From Circinella umbellata (taxonomy: Eukaryota > Mucoromycota > Mucoromycetes > Mucorales > Lichtheimiaceae): a DNA stretch of 64,000 bases. Shown one piece after another: positions 22,953 to 33,082 of the stretch. Location of the stretch: contig JAIWNF010000028.1 in assembly GCA_025093555.1 (NCBI GenBank), positions 248,001 through 312,000 of the forward strand. Direction: 5' to 3'. The position numbers were made by a program, and so were the translations under genes. Positions within the stretch are counted from its first letter, which is position 1, and each line of letters starts with the position of its first letter. Below the pieces are notes generated by a model that saw nothing but the letters and a program-made list of their open reading frames with translations, was not told the origin of the DNA and did no database searches.

Positions 22953-25311
22953 TTAGAAATTTGCTTTGATAATATCAAGTACAGCCTTTGCTTTGTTCAA
23001 ATAATATGGCGCATACATCATATTAATCAAGCCTTGCAAGAAGGTAAAACTCTTGGGCAAACTATCAATAGGATAGTCAAGAATTGGAGGAATAGGAGTC
23101 TTGACAAATGGAATACGATCTACAGTAACAGCCTTTGGTACACATAAACCTCGGAGACCTTCAATACCAGCCTATTATTTATTTATTTTACGTAAAAAAA
23201 AAGCAAAAACTCAGTAAATTAGTTAATTATGTATTAATACTCTTTATCTACACTAACAATTAAAAAAATATCACTTACGAAACGACCATATCCAGAAATT
23301 CCAACACCACCAAATGGCAAACTTTGGCACAAGTAGTTAACAGCAAAATCATTGACGTTGCTCATACCGGTTTTGAGTTGAAGGCACATACGTTCAGCAA
23401 GGGCCTTATCAGCAGAGAAAACAGAAGAACCCAAACCATAAGGACAAGCATTTGCAATACGGACAGCATTTTCAGGTCCATTATGTTTCATAATAACCAT
23501 GATTGGAGCAAAAACTTCTTCATTGGCAATTTCCATATCAGGAGTTACGTCAACAAGCAAAGTAGGTTCAAAATATTGACCATGAGGATGACTAGGGTGT
23601 TGATAACGTTTACCACCCTTCAAAAGACGAGCACCACGTGATACAGCTTCTTGGACGAGTCCTTCTAATTTTTCAAACTAATATATATACCCAGAAATTT
23701 TTCTCGTCAATTGAACAAATCTTTTAAATTCCCTTTTTTTTTTACAAATTATCCAAGAGCTATATTAATTACCTGATTGCCCATAGTTTGTGCACCACAA
23801 TCGACACCTTCACCATCAGCCAATACAGAACCTTGACGAAGTCCACCAATACGTTTATCCATTTCATCAACCACTTTATCATAAATTTCAGCAGCAATGA
23901 TAATACGTTCAATACCGATACAATTTTGACCACAGTTTTGGAAAACACCACGCATCAATACAGGAATGGCTTGACCAAGATCAGTATCTTTGAGAAGAAT
24001 AGCACAATCCTTGCCACCTAATTCAAGCAAACAAGGAACAAGAGAATCAACAGCATTACGTTGGACTAATTTACCAACACCAGGAGAACCGATAAATGTA
24101 ACATGATTAACACCACAACGAACAACAGCTTCACCGACTTCAGCAAAACCAGTAATGAATTGAACAAGTTCAGGATCATGACCATGAGCAGTTAAACAAG
24201 TTTGAACAATACGTTGATAGTACTGTGTTGACCAGGCAACATATTCAGAACCCTTAACAATAATAGCATTACCAGACATCAAGGCAGAAATCACAGGACC
24301 CAATGCATTGTGGAATCTGTCAAAATAATACTAAGTAAACTAATTCACTCTTTTTCAAAGCACATGACCTCTTCATTGAAAATAAAATAAAAATACAATA
24401 TAAGACGTACGGATAATTCCAACTAACAAGGGCAGCAACAACACCCATAGGTTGATATACAATTTTAGCATGCTTGTACATCATCATTAATCCAGGATCA
24501 CGGTATTCAGGTGAAAGTACATTTTCACCGTTATCAATAGTCCAGCGTAATTTAGCACATGTTGTAATGACTTCTCCAAGGGAAGCATCCACCACTAGAT
24601 ACATCAATAATAAAAACAACGTTTAGCAATCCCATTTAGTCATTATATGAATGTATACTGCATTAAAGAAGCCAAAAACTCACTTGTTTTTCCAGTATCT
24701 CTGCATCCTACACGACAGATATCTTCTTGATTTTCGAGTACGAAATCCAATAAACTTCTTAAGACAGCACGACGTTGTTCAAATGTAGTCTTGCTCCATT
24801 TTTCTTGGGCAATACGTGCGCGTTCATAAGCTTCTTGCACTTGTTGTACAGAAGGTGAAGGGATATTTCCCATATGGTAACCAGTAGATGGATCATAACA
24901 TACAATTTCATTAGGTTTACTAGGGTCCTATAAAGACACGTTTCCAAATGTATGTGTATATGTATATATTAGTCTTCTACAATCCATACCACTTTGTTTT
25001 TCCTTTCCTACTGTTCTTCTACTGAACTTACACGAAGCGAAGGGTTTTCAAGCACTGGGCCTTTCCAACAGGGGTCCGCAGCTAAATAATATTATTAGTA
25101 CATATTTTTTTTCGCGATTAAAAAGAGCTCAGTAAAATTGATGTAAGTGAATGTCAAGAAGTTTGCTTAATTTACCTGCAGGTGGTTCGACCTTAAATTT
25201 TTTTGTCTTTGGTTGTGAAATCCAAGAAAGTACAAGCCAGCTTACCAAAGCACCAAGACCAATGGTTGTCCATTGCTGGATGGTCAATTCGGACAGGTTT
25301 AGTGACTCCAT
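22953..25311 (-). CDS. Membrane-anchored aldehyde dehydrogenase, Msc7-like
   Basis: Seven minus-strand exons (25176..25311, 25032..25081, 24684..24927, 24411..24594, 23773..24316, 23279..23677, 22953..23171) give 591 residues. A hydrophobic segment near the N-terminus (about 12-32, IGLGALVSWLVLSWI) without Pro-rich or mitochondrial features suggests an ER membrane anchor. The core has NAD-dependent ALDH motifs: SWNYPF, IGSPGVGK, general base Glu303 in LELGGKD, catalytic Cys337 in QNCGQNC, NEEVFAPI and PFGGVGISGYGRF. The segment RDTGKTMVDASLGEVITTC is typical of the yeast Msc7 and plant/fungal ALDH22-like branch. The C-terminal tail continues about 60 residues past the ALDH fold. It likely oxidises long-chain aldehydes at a membrane, though the yeast homologue has no firmly established substrate. 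Confidence 0.92.
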
Positions 25312-25656
25312 CCGAAAAAAAATAAATAAAAATAAAAAGGCGAAGAAACTAAACACCAAAAGAAATGTGTTCTAGCGGCGCGCTTTTTTAACTTTGTGAT
25401 ACTAGCTGGGTTTGTAAAAAAAAAAAGTATATATTTCAGGAACACAGAAAAAAAAATCATGCTATCTTTATACAGTAGAAAATAGAAGAGTAGAAAATTT
25501 ATATGATATTTTCTTTAATAAAAAAAAATAGGAGAATAGAACGGAAAAGATATACAAAAAAAAGACAGGGTAATGTGAGAGTTAAAAAGGTTAAGAAGTA
25601 GGGATAGATTAGAAAAGGTTAAATTAAATAAATTAATCAAAATGATGTTATCATTA
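25312..25656. other. Promoter of the aldehyde dehydrogenase gene
   Basis: About 345 bases. A GCGGCGCGC block (25374-25382) stands out in otherwise AT-rich DNA, followed by T and A runs. The left part is the promoter of the gene at 25311; the right part is the 3' UTR of the desaturase gene. Confidence 0.45.
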
Positions 25657-27240
25657 TTACTGTTCTTCTTGTTGATCTTTTTCACCAGACCATACGCCAG
25701 CATTGTATTTGGCAACATTGTTCATCAAACCCACTTGATCTGCTACAGCTTTCATTGAACCTAATACAACACCATTACCCGTTGAAAAATTATACATATA
25801 ATAATGCAATCCAGTTTTCTTACAAAAGTTTTTAACTAAGGGTACGCATTGGCGTAAATTATGTCTTGGTAAGCGGGGAAACAAATGATGTACTGCTTGA
25901 TATTGAAGACCACCATGGAACCAGTCAAGCCATTCTGGACAATCCACATCCATCGTTGTTCGAAGTTGCTTAGCAGGGAATGATTCATCAGGTCCAAGAT
26001 CTTCGGTTGACATACCAAAATGAGATAGTGTGATTTGAACATGCAAGGGGAAAGTAAGCATATAAGATATCATGACATAAGCAAAGACAATGGACCACGA
26101 TGGCATGTACGACAGCAAATAGCTATACCATACGAAAAACACGGTGATACCAATCAATTCAAGTTTACGATTTCGTACTTCCTTGTCAAAAAAGAGGTAC
26201 AAAAAGGATAAACGATGCAAATTAAATCGACCAAAAGAAAGAACGAGATAATAAAGATGATGTTGATGTTTGATAAAGAATTTGGCGGCGGCATCAAATT
26301 CCAATACACGGTTGTAGTAAGTGGAGTAAATATTATTGAAAAAACGTGTGGTAATGGCGAAAAATGGCATATGTTGAATATCAGGATCGTGTTCTGGATG
26401 GTTTGTAACAATATGATGCACATTATGATTCTTTTTCCACCAACCGAGCGATAGACCACCAATAAAGTTAGCAATAGTGACACCAATCAAATGGTCAATC
26501 TCGACACGACCTGTGATTTCGTTATGACCGGCATCATGAGCTGTAAATACAAGTTGATGCCAGAAACATGCCATAAATATCGCACTTAAAATGAAATGCC
26601 ATGTATCGTAACCACGCAGAGCAAGCCACAGTGATAAATAAATAAATGTAACATAACGACAACATTCCTTGGCGTATCGCCAATAGTTGCATTCAAACAT
26701 ACCGCGGTCTAAAAGTTCTTGCTCTAATTGTTGATACTCTTGTCGTATTTCCAACATCGTAAGATCTTTTTGGAGTTTTGTATTCGTTTTTATATCGTCA
26801 GCGTGTTTTGCATTGAGTTGTTCAATTCTGGTGTCAAATGCTTCTAAACTCATACCACCTTGCCAGTCGACTTGCAAGGGAGTTTCGTCGTCATCTTCTT
26901 TGTTTTCAGTGTTACTTTTATTTTTGTCCCGTGCGTTAACATTGGTAATACTGGTAGGTGGTAAGTCTCGAATGTAGTCACCAATACAATAATGTTTTAT
27001 CATTTTTTCATAAACTCGTGGGGGATGCATGGATCGAATTTCATCGGTGACATCTTTGCCAAGAACGTGTCGAATGGCTAATTCACCTCCTGGATGCTTG
27101 TTCATAAATCGATTGACTTTATAAACCTTATTTTCGAAAATAAAAAGAGCATCCCCTTGTTTAATTCTTTCTTCTATATCTTTGCGTGCCAGTCCATTTT
27201 GAATGGTGGTGAAGGCCTGGGTCTCGGTATTAGGTGGCAT
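25657..27240 (-). CDS. Cytochrome-b5 fusion front-end desaturase, probably sphingolipid delta-8
   Basis: A single exon of 527 residues on the minus strand. The N-terminal cytochrome b5 domain has the haem motif HPGG at 49-52. The desaturase domain has three histidine boxes: HDAGH, HNVHH and QYQAVHH. The Gln in the third box marks front-end desaturases, and hydrophobic spans lie between the boxes (for example LVFTAHDAGH, IGGLSLGWW, YSYLLSYMPSWSIVFAYVMI). The linker between the domains is unusually long and acidic (NKEDDDETPLQ). WFHGGLQYQAVHHLFPRLPR fits the fungal delta-8 sphingolipid desaturases, which act in the ER on ceramide long-chain bases. A delta-6 acyl desaturase, also known from Mucorales, is the alternative. 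MPPNTETQ (27240) is preferred as start because 37 more in-frame residues upstream read like translated leader. Lack of introns is unusual for this window. Confidence 0.9.
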   Translation of the reverse strand: MPPNTETQAFTTIQNGLARKDIEERIKQGDALFIFENKVYKVNRFMNKHPGGELAIRHVLGKDVTDEIRSMHPPRVYEKMIKHYCIGDYIRDLPPTSITNVNARDKNKSNTENKEDDDETPLQVDWQGGMSLEAFDTRIEQLNAKHADDIKTNTKLQKDLTMLEIRQEYQQLEQELLDRGMFECNYWRYAKECCRYVTFIYLSLWLALRGYDTWHFILSAIFMACFWHQLVFTAHDAGHNEITGRVEIDHLIGVTIANFIGGLSLGWWKKNHNVHHIVTNHPEHDPDIQHMPFFAITTRFFNNIYSTYYNRVLEFDAAAKFFIKHQHHLYYLVLSFGRFNLHRLSFLYLFFDKEVRNRKLELIGITVFFVWYSYLLSYMPSWSIVFAYVMISYMLTFPLHVQITLSHFGMSTEDLGPDESFPAKQLRTTMDVDCPEWLDWFHGGLQYQAVHHLFPRLPRHNLRQCVPLVKNFCKKTGLHYYMYNFSTGNGVVLGSMKAVADQVGLMNNVAKYNAGVWSGEKDQQEEQ

Positions 27241-28148
27241 ATCTCTAAAAGAAAGACGACCAGCGACAAAAAAAAAATAACGAAGGGAGACTAAAAATGT
27301 GGGACCCGAATTTCTTAACACGAAGAAAAAGGAGTGGCGACAGACAATCATTTCACGTTACACACAGTCGTTTGGCTGCCAAATGGACCGGAATCGCTCG
27401 TGATTAGTGCATATTATTGCTGCCTAGAGCATTATCTTTGAAATAACATATTGCATATAATAAAATGGAAATAGTTATTGGTTTTGTTACAGAGATTGCT
27501 ACTAATAGTGTATAGTTGATAGCTACAGTGTGTGGTCGTGTGAACCACATAGAAAATTGAATGATCTAATCTGGTCGAGATTGTCCATCTTACAAGGCTA
27601 TACTCACAAAAACACAGATACTTTTTACAATCAATGATTTGATTATTATTGTAGCTGAAAAAGAACTTTTTATCAAGGAATCATCAGATTTTTTTTTTGA
27701 ATTGGTGGAACCTGTCTTCATTAGTTCCGTCTATTGCTCCAAGCCAAACAGCCTTTAAATCTGTTTTCTCGTCCTTCTTCTACCTGATGACAAAGTATGG
27801 TACCACGCATTAACTTTCTTATGTATATATATACTCTGTGTGTGTGCGTATGTGTCTTGATCTCTGAATATATATATATCGCTTTTAGAAGTTTAGTACA
27901 CAAGATCAGCACTATTCTATCGAGCATTTTTATTGTTAAATAGCTGAATCTCGGTTACACAATACGAGTAAAAAACAACACCTTATAAGGCATGGCCCCT
28001 TTTTCTAGGTGAAAATTATTAGTTTTAACCGGGATTTTGTCTTCAAGCATTTGTAAAAAGGTACATATAAATAAACTTCTCTTTTTTTCTGGCCTTTTGT
28101 GATACATTATGACACCCATGTTTCTTGTGCTCAATTTTTCTAGTTTAG
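27241..28148. other. Intergenic, no supported gene
   Basis: Desaturase promoter and AT-rich DNA, with short GT/CA and AT dinucleotide stretches near 27835-27880. Nothing else supported. Confidence 0.45.
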
Positions 28149-28286
28149 ATGAAATGGCTTATTTTAGTTGTTACATTAATTGCAGCAGCTTCGATAGCTT
28201 TAATGTCCACTTCTTTTAAGCACATTTTTCGTCGTATCCCGCCGACTCTGCAGCGATTGATCCCTAACATTATCATATTCGATTAA
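28149..28286 (+). CDS. Possible small membrane or secreted peptide
   Basis: This 45-codon frame starts MKWLILVVTLIAAASIALM, a strong signal-peptide or single-pass membrane segment. It continues with a basic part (KHIFRRIPPTLQRLIP) and stops. An alternative is a short two-exon gene. A donor GTCGTA at about 28222 leaves phase 1, and an AG at 28328-28329 would add IRLILLALDQEDVSGDPAKD and a stop at 28407-28409. The donor is weak. Hydrophobic frames arise by chance in AT-rich DNA, so this is a candidate only. Confidence 0.3.
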   Translation: MKWLILVVTLIAAASIALMSTSFKHIFRRIPPTLQRLIPNIIIFD

Positions 28287-29088
28287 TATACATTTCCATG
28301 CATTATTTGTATTCTTTTACCTCAAAAAGCAATTAGATTGATCTTATTGGCACTGGACCAAGAGGATGTCTCTGGCGACCCTGCTAAAGATAGCAATTCC
28401 AATATTTAATATATATATATATATATATACTTCACATATCCATAAAACCTCAATGTTTTTATTCTTATACATATTAATAACTGTAAATTAATTTTATTTA
28501 ACGTCTCGAAGCGAGCACAGGATTCTTGGCGAATATTTTTACTCGAGACAAGGTTTTAGAAATAAGGGAAATAAAAATTTTATGGGAGTTTACAAGGAAT
28601 ACGTTGAGGGAGTTAATGTTGTGTATACACTGCACAAAATTCAATAAAAAGCACGATTCATCTTTTTTGTCAAGTATTTATTTACAAATTGCAACTTTGG
28701 TCAAAAAAAATATAGGCTTAAAAATAAAATAATTTTTATTATTACTAAATTTTCCTTAAGACTAAAGGGAATGTGTTGTTCTTTGACGAGGTATGTGATA
28801 CCTCGCTTGATAAGTATATTGAGATGTATTTTTATTTATACTGTTCATGCAAAGACTAACTTTTCTGATTGTAACTTGAATTGATAAGCTAGAGGTTATA
28901 TTGATCAATTAAAAAGTTATATTGGGTTTGCCAAGAATTATACTGTTACAGCGTATTTATTATTATTGATTCAGAACGATGGATTTAGGTCTCTTTAATA
29001 TTTTTAAACCGCAATAATTTATAGTTTCTATTTATACCAAATAATGTGAACTTTTTCTTTTCAGATCATGTTATCAAAAATGGCGTAA
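28287..29088. other. Intergenic; second copy of the short dispersed repeat
   Basis: AT-rich DNA. The piece at about 28508-28556 matches 13297-13345. The remainder shows nothing I can support. Confidence 0.4.
28508..28556. repeat. Short dispersed repeat, copy 2
   Basis: Partner of the segment at about 13297-13345, same orientation. It starts GCGAGCACAGGATTCTTGG and ends CTCGAGACAAGG. It is diverged but aligned over about 50 bases with one or two small gaps. Confidence 0.45.
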
Positions 29089-29304
29089 CATAAAATAAAA
29101 GTCTCCAATGATGTGACTTTACATGTTTTGAGTGATGACGATCAATTTCTTTGGCTACACAAAAAAGGTGGGGTTTTACCCTATCAGCCAGCATATGTCA
29201 AAACCATACTTTCACATATTTAAATAATTGTTTATGGTACGTATTTAAAAGAAAAAAGCTTACAGAATTATTCATTCGTGTTAAAACGTGTACGTATTTA
29301 CACG

Positions 29305-29359
<55 letters not shown>

Positions 29360-29463
29360 CAGTTCAAGTGATTACTGATTTAGGAACATGGACAGTAACA
29401 CCATGGTATCAACTTGCCAAGCAACAGTTTTTGTTTAAAAGAGAAAAATTTACGGAACACTAA
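29089..29463 (+). pseudogene. Coding-like remnant in two open pieces
   Basis: The first piece, 29089..29223, reads VSNDVTLHVLSDDDQFLWLH and KKGGVLPYQPAYVKTIL before a TAA, with an in-frame stop just before it. The second, at about 29358..29463, follows a (CA)n(TA)n microsatellite and an AG. It reads VITDLGTWTVTPWYQLAKQQ and then FLFKREKFTEH and a stop. Amino-acid composition is protein-like and unlike the surrounding DNA, but there is no start and no known domain. It could be the 3' part of a lost gene or a pseudogene. Confidence 0.3.
29307..29360. repeat. (CA)n followed by (TA)n microsatellite
   Basis: About 14 CA units followed by about nine TA units, immediately before the second open piece of the remnant described for this region. 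Confidence 0.9.
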
Positions 29464-29972
29464 AAATAAGGGTCCTTATCCATGTACAAAAATAATCTGT
29501 GTTTGATAATAGGAATTTAATTACAACAAGACTGATAAAGGAAAATATCAGTGACTACACATATCCGTCATAAAACACTATAAAAGTTTGCATCTGTGCA
29601 GACGTAATAGTAATTGCTAATAATTATAATAAAACTAACTAGGGTATTTGGGCCGACCATTTCTATGAGAAACAGACTGAAGCTTGACAAAGAAGTATTT
29701 ATGCTAAATACGTACAACATACAGCTTTATTTACCGAACAAAAAAAAAGTAAATTGAAATATTTATATAATAAACTAGAACATATCTATATACAATTGTT
29801 GCTATTGTGTGTTAAAATAATACAAGAAAAGAATTCTAAAAAAAGAAAAACTGGATAAGTTGATGATATAATTAATAAAATATAGATGTCTATAATTAAT
29901 GTAAAAAATGATAAGTGATGATGATGATACGTGAATGAAAAAAAAACGAAGTACAGAAAAAGAAAAGACATT

Positions 29973-30218
29973 TCAGCGATGGCCACGACGTTGCTGGCAC
30001 GGATAGCGGCGAGCAATAGTATAAGCATAGCCACTCCACATTAAAATTAATCTTGTGGTATCAATAAATACAGATGCACCTCCAAAAGATGGACAACTTT
30101 GAATCCATGATGCCGCGTTTCTAGACCACAATGCTTCAATTGAAACCTGAGTATATTGATCTAAAGGTGCCCAAGCTGACCCGGCGTTATAAACCCATTC
30201 TACTCGTGCATTGGCCAT
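29973..30218 (-). CDS. Single-domain WWE protein
   Basis: An intronless frame of 81 residues. Nearly the whole length is one WWE domain. VEWVYNAGSAWAPLDQYTQV carries the two conserved Trp positions, and IEALWSRN and a final strand FIDTTRLILMWSGYAYTIAR match the domain's ending, with Arg pair and basic tail RRYPCQQRRGHR. WWE domains bind ADP-ribose units of poly(ADP-ribose) in RING ligases such as RNF146 and in PARPs, and they usually come fused to catalytic or RING modules. Here nothing is attached, so the protein may act as a small reader or adaptor. It is divergently arranged with the Abitram gene across 468 bases. The start is the first ATG after an in-frame stop. Confidence 0.7.
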   Translation of the reverse strand: MANARVEWVYNAGSAWAPLDQYTQVSIEALWSRNAASWIQSCPSFGGASVFIDTTRLILMWSGYAYTIARRYPCQQRRGHR

Positions 30219-30686
30219 CTTGATGTTGTTATGTATTGTGATAAAGTATTATGTGAATTGTATTATATATATGTATATTTATAAAAAAAATGAAGTGGAA
30301 TGTAATGATAAAAGAGAAGAGTTTGACTGTTTACCCTTCCTCTTTTTATATATGTGCCATAATGACGAAATAATAAATTGTCTGACTCCCATACTTATTT
30401 TTAGATTATAATCAACAGTATCAAACTGAAAAAAACCAAAGCCAATTCCTGGGCAATGACAAAGTAAGGGTATTGCTATTTTTGTATTGCGGCTCTGCAT
30501 TGTTCGAAAACAATAGAGTGCTTTATGTGAATGTGCCACAGCCCACTATTTTTTGCCTTAATTTTCAAATTAAGGCTCAAGCCACCTTTTTATGCAAACG
30601 TGGCGGGCGCAGTTCAGTTACATTTGCAAAACTGAGAGTGACTCCATAAATTCAATTTTTTGGAAACGCATTCTAGAGCAATTAAG
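30219..30686. other. Bidirectional promoter between the WWE and Abitram genes
   Basis: 468 bases. The left half is AT-rich. The right half has a perfect palindrome (30555-30576), a CCACC block and a GGCGGGCGC block (30602-30610) rising out of AT-rich DNA about 75 bases before the Abitram start. Confidence 0.6.
30555..30576. promoter_or_regulatory. Perfect inverted repeat in divergent promoter
   Basis: Arms GCCTTAATTT and AAATTAAGGC separated by TC, with no mismatch. It sits about 110 bases upstream of the Abitram start codon and about 340 from the WWE start. A site this size fits a dimeric regulator, though AT-rich DNA also produces palindromes by chance. Confidence 0.4.
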
Positions 30687-31172
30687 ATGAGTGACGACGA
30701 TTACAATATTCAACAACATCTCGATCTTGTAAAACCTTGGAACAGTGATCCTACTGCCTTTCTTTTACGTTATTATACCCTTCATTACCATCGTGATAGT
30801 GAAAACAAGATTTATGTTCGTCAAGCACCCAACAAAGTTTGCATTCTAGGTATCACTGAACAACATGTTGTCAAGGAAAATAACAATCAAGATCAATCTG
30901 TTCAAATAATACCCAAAATTGAATCCAGCAGCAATGTAAAGCCAAATACGGTACTTTGTGAAATTGCAATTGGTGATTCACAACGTTACGAGATAAAAGC
31001 ACATATGTATGGAAAGTTACTTGAAATTAATCCGCGACTATTGGAAAAGCCCGAGTTGCTGTTGGATGTACCACTGACTGAAGGTTACTTGGCTCTCATC
31101 AAGGCTTACCATGAAGATACATCTAGACAATTGGAAGAATTTGTTTCTGCTGATACAGATATTATAAGCTAA
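30687..31172 (+). CDS. Abitram (Simiate/FAM206A) homologue
   Basis: Intronless, 161 residues, starting MSDDDYN. The frame is open a few codons further upstream but has no other ATG. The family has a lipoyl/biotinyl-like beta-barrel fold. Matching features here are LRYYTLHYHRD, a KVCILGITEQHV strand, VLCEIAIGDSQRYEIKAHMY followed by GKLLEINPRLLEKPELLL, and TEGYLALI. In animals Abitram is found in nuclear speckles and binds actin. The role in fungi is unstudied as far as I know. It lies head-to-head with the WWE gene and 300 bases before the IRG-like GTPase. Confidence 0.85.
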   Translation: MSDDDYNIQQHLDLVKPWNSDPTAFLLRYYTLHYHRDSENKIYVRQAPNKVCILGITEQHVVKENNNQDQSVQIIPKIESSSNVKPNTVLCEIAIGDSQRYEIKAHMYGKLLEINPRLLEKPELLLDVPLTEGYLALIKAYHEDTSRQLEEFVSADTDIIS

Positions 31173-31473
31173 TAAATAAGAAGAGGAGTTTTTTTTTCAA
31201 TATAATGTTACGCAGTTTATGATCATCTGACGCCATGCACGGTACCCTTTTATCATCCCGTGGTCGGTGCACCGATTTTTTTTTCCTTTTTACATGTGTT
31301 TCCCCCCCCCCTTCTTTGCCTTCTTTTTCTCTCTTTTACTCATTTTAAAAAGGAAGTTTTCAACCCTCTGGTCCTCTTTTTAAAGTAGGTTTTTTTAACC
31401 ACCCTCTTTTCCTCCATTTTCTTTATTGTCTTCATTGTAACTTTTAAAAAAAAGAAACTCGTCGAAAATTATT
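31173..31473. other. Intergenic, promoter of the IRG-like GTPase gene
   Basis: Pyrimidine-rich runs (C9 near 31303-31311 and T runs) typical of promoters in this genome. No other feature. Confidence 0.5.
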
Positions 31474-33082
31474 ATGGGTCAAGCAACATCGAGCGCTTTT
31501 GCACACAAATCCAATGTATTTTATAACTATGATGATTTTTCAAGCCGATTCAGTAAAGTGGCCCTTTCTACAGCTACTGTCCCGGTCGTTGTGATTGCTT
31601 TCCCTATACTCAACGCTTATACGTTCACTGAAGATGAAATGACTGGATTCAAAGTGTTGGATGGCATGATTGGCGGCTTATTTGGCGTGATTGGATGTTG
31701 GTATTTTTGTTGTCATAAATAAAAGCGCTAGGCGGGGGATGGATAGTTGAATGAATGAATAAAAAGGGATCAAAAGAACAACGAGATAACACATTATTAT
31801 ATATAGGGCCACTTTCACCATTTATTGCATTTTGGAACGCGTTTCAAATTATATTTAATGAAGGACCACCAGAACCTAAAGAAATTCCACAGCATACAAA
31901 AGATTTATTAAAAAGCCACTATGGGTTGAATTGTGAATCGTTTTATAATGTGGCAGTCGTTGGCGTGTCAGGCACTGGCAAGGTGACTTTTTCTTTCTTA
32001 TTTTAATATGATAAACCACATGTCAAAAAAAAGTTGTCATGGCGATCGGTTTTCATGGCGATGAATGATGGGATAAATAGTTTAATAATAATTAGGGATG
32101 TTTTATGTATAGAGCTCATTAATTAATGGAATTATGGGATGTCATGACGGTGATGCGCGAGCAGCAAAAACAGGTGAAAAGGAAACAACCGAGAAACCCA
32201 AAGGCTATCAACATCCGGATTTACACACCATGATTTTATGGGATATGCCAGGTGCTGGAACATATGAACATAAATCTGAAACATACTTCAATGAGAAATT
32301 TCTATATGCTTTTGATACTTTAATCATTGTTATTGCCGAAAGGTAAACATATACAAGTTGTATTTAATTGTATCACAATAACAAAAACAAGGATACGTTC
32401 TCAGACTATTTATGGATGTGCCACATATTATACATTTTAGATTACAAGAGACAGATATTATGATTGCGAGAAAAGCAAAAGAATATCAAATTCCTTTTGT
32501 TTTCGTTCGTAATAAAGCAGATCAGGTAAACTCTCTTTCTCACACACACACACATTCACTCTCTGTGGAAAAGAAAGTAAGGATATATGGAAAATTATTA
32601 TTAACAAAAATAAAATAAAAAAATATTACATAGGCAATTCAAGCCAAACTTAGGCGAAATTCTAATAAACGACCAGCAGGGGAGGATGATATAAAAGCAT
32701 GGGCTATTGCAGCAGGTGAATTGGTAGAGGAAGTAAGCAAATCAATAGTTTAATCACCTGTCGTTTGTGGCACAAGACTCACCTGGGCAAAACATGATGT
32801 CGTATGGCATAATTTTTCTTTTCGTTCGTATATTAGGTTAAAAAATCGGTTTGGTCAAAGCTTAAAGCAAATCATATTAGTACCAGAACATTATTTATTC
32901 TCTCTGCTTGGAATTTACAACAGTTTGTTTGTATGCTGGATAAGGAACAGGATAAAAAGAATGGAGCAAATATTCGATTGATTGATGAAGAGCGATTTGT
33001 AAGGCGTGTTGTAGAAGGCGTATTGTATAAACGGAAGCGTATTGATAAAAAAGCTAAAAAGAAAGAACAAAAAAATGTATAA
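31474..33082 (+). CDS. IRG-family (immunity-related GTPase-like) dynamin-type GTPase
   Basis: The G domain is clear. Exons 31755(or later)..31982, 32113..32342, 32405..32525, 32634..32732 and 32837..33082 join in frame. Motifs are the P-loop GVSGTGKSS (split by an intron after the Lys), DMPGAG (G3), RNKAD (G4) and a likely G5 region at LSAWNLQ. EKFLYAFDTLIIVIAER lies before the switch. In animals, IRG proteins coat and vesiculate membranes of intracellular parasites, and related forms exist in other eukaryotes. The first exon (31474 to about 31700) encodes MGQATSS, a textbook N-myristoylation signal. It continues with two hydrophobic stretches (TATVPVVVIAFPILNAY and GMIGGLFGVIGCWYF), so the enzyme is probably membrane-bound. 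The join from exon 1 to the next is unresolved: a TAA occurs at 31720 and weak GT..AG options exist (for example 31709..31807). A Lys-rich C-terminus (KKAKKKEQK) may add membrane contact. Confidence 0.75.

Noticed and set aside
27241..27351. Upstream in-frame ATG extending the desaturase by 37 residues
   Set aside because: The extension is Phe/Arg-rich, and cytochrome b5 fusion desaturases usually start close to the b5 domain.
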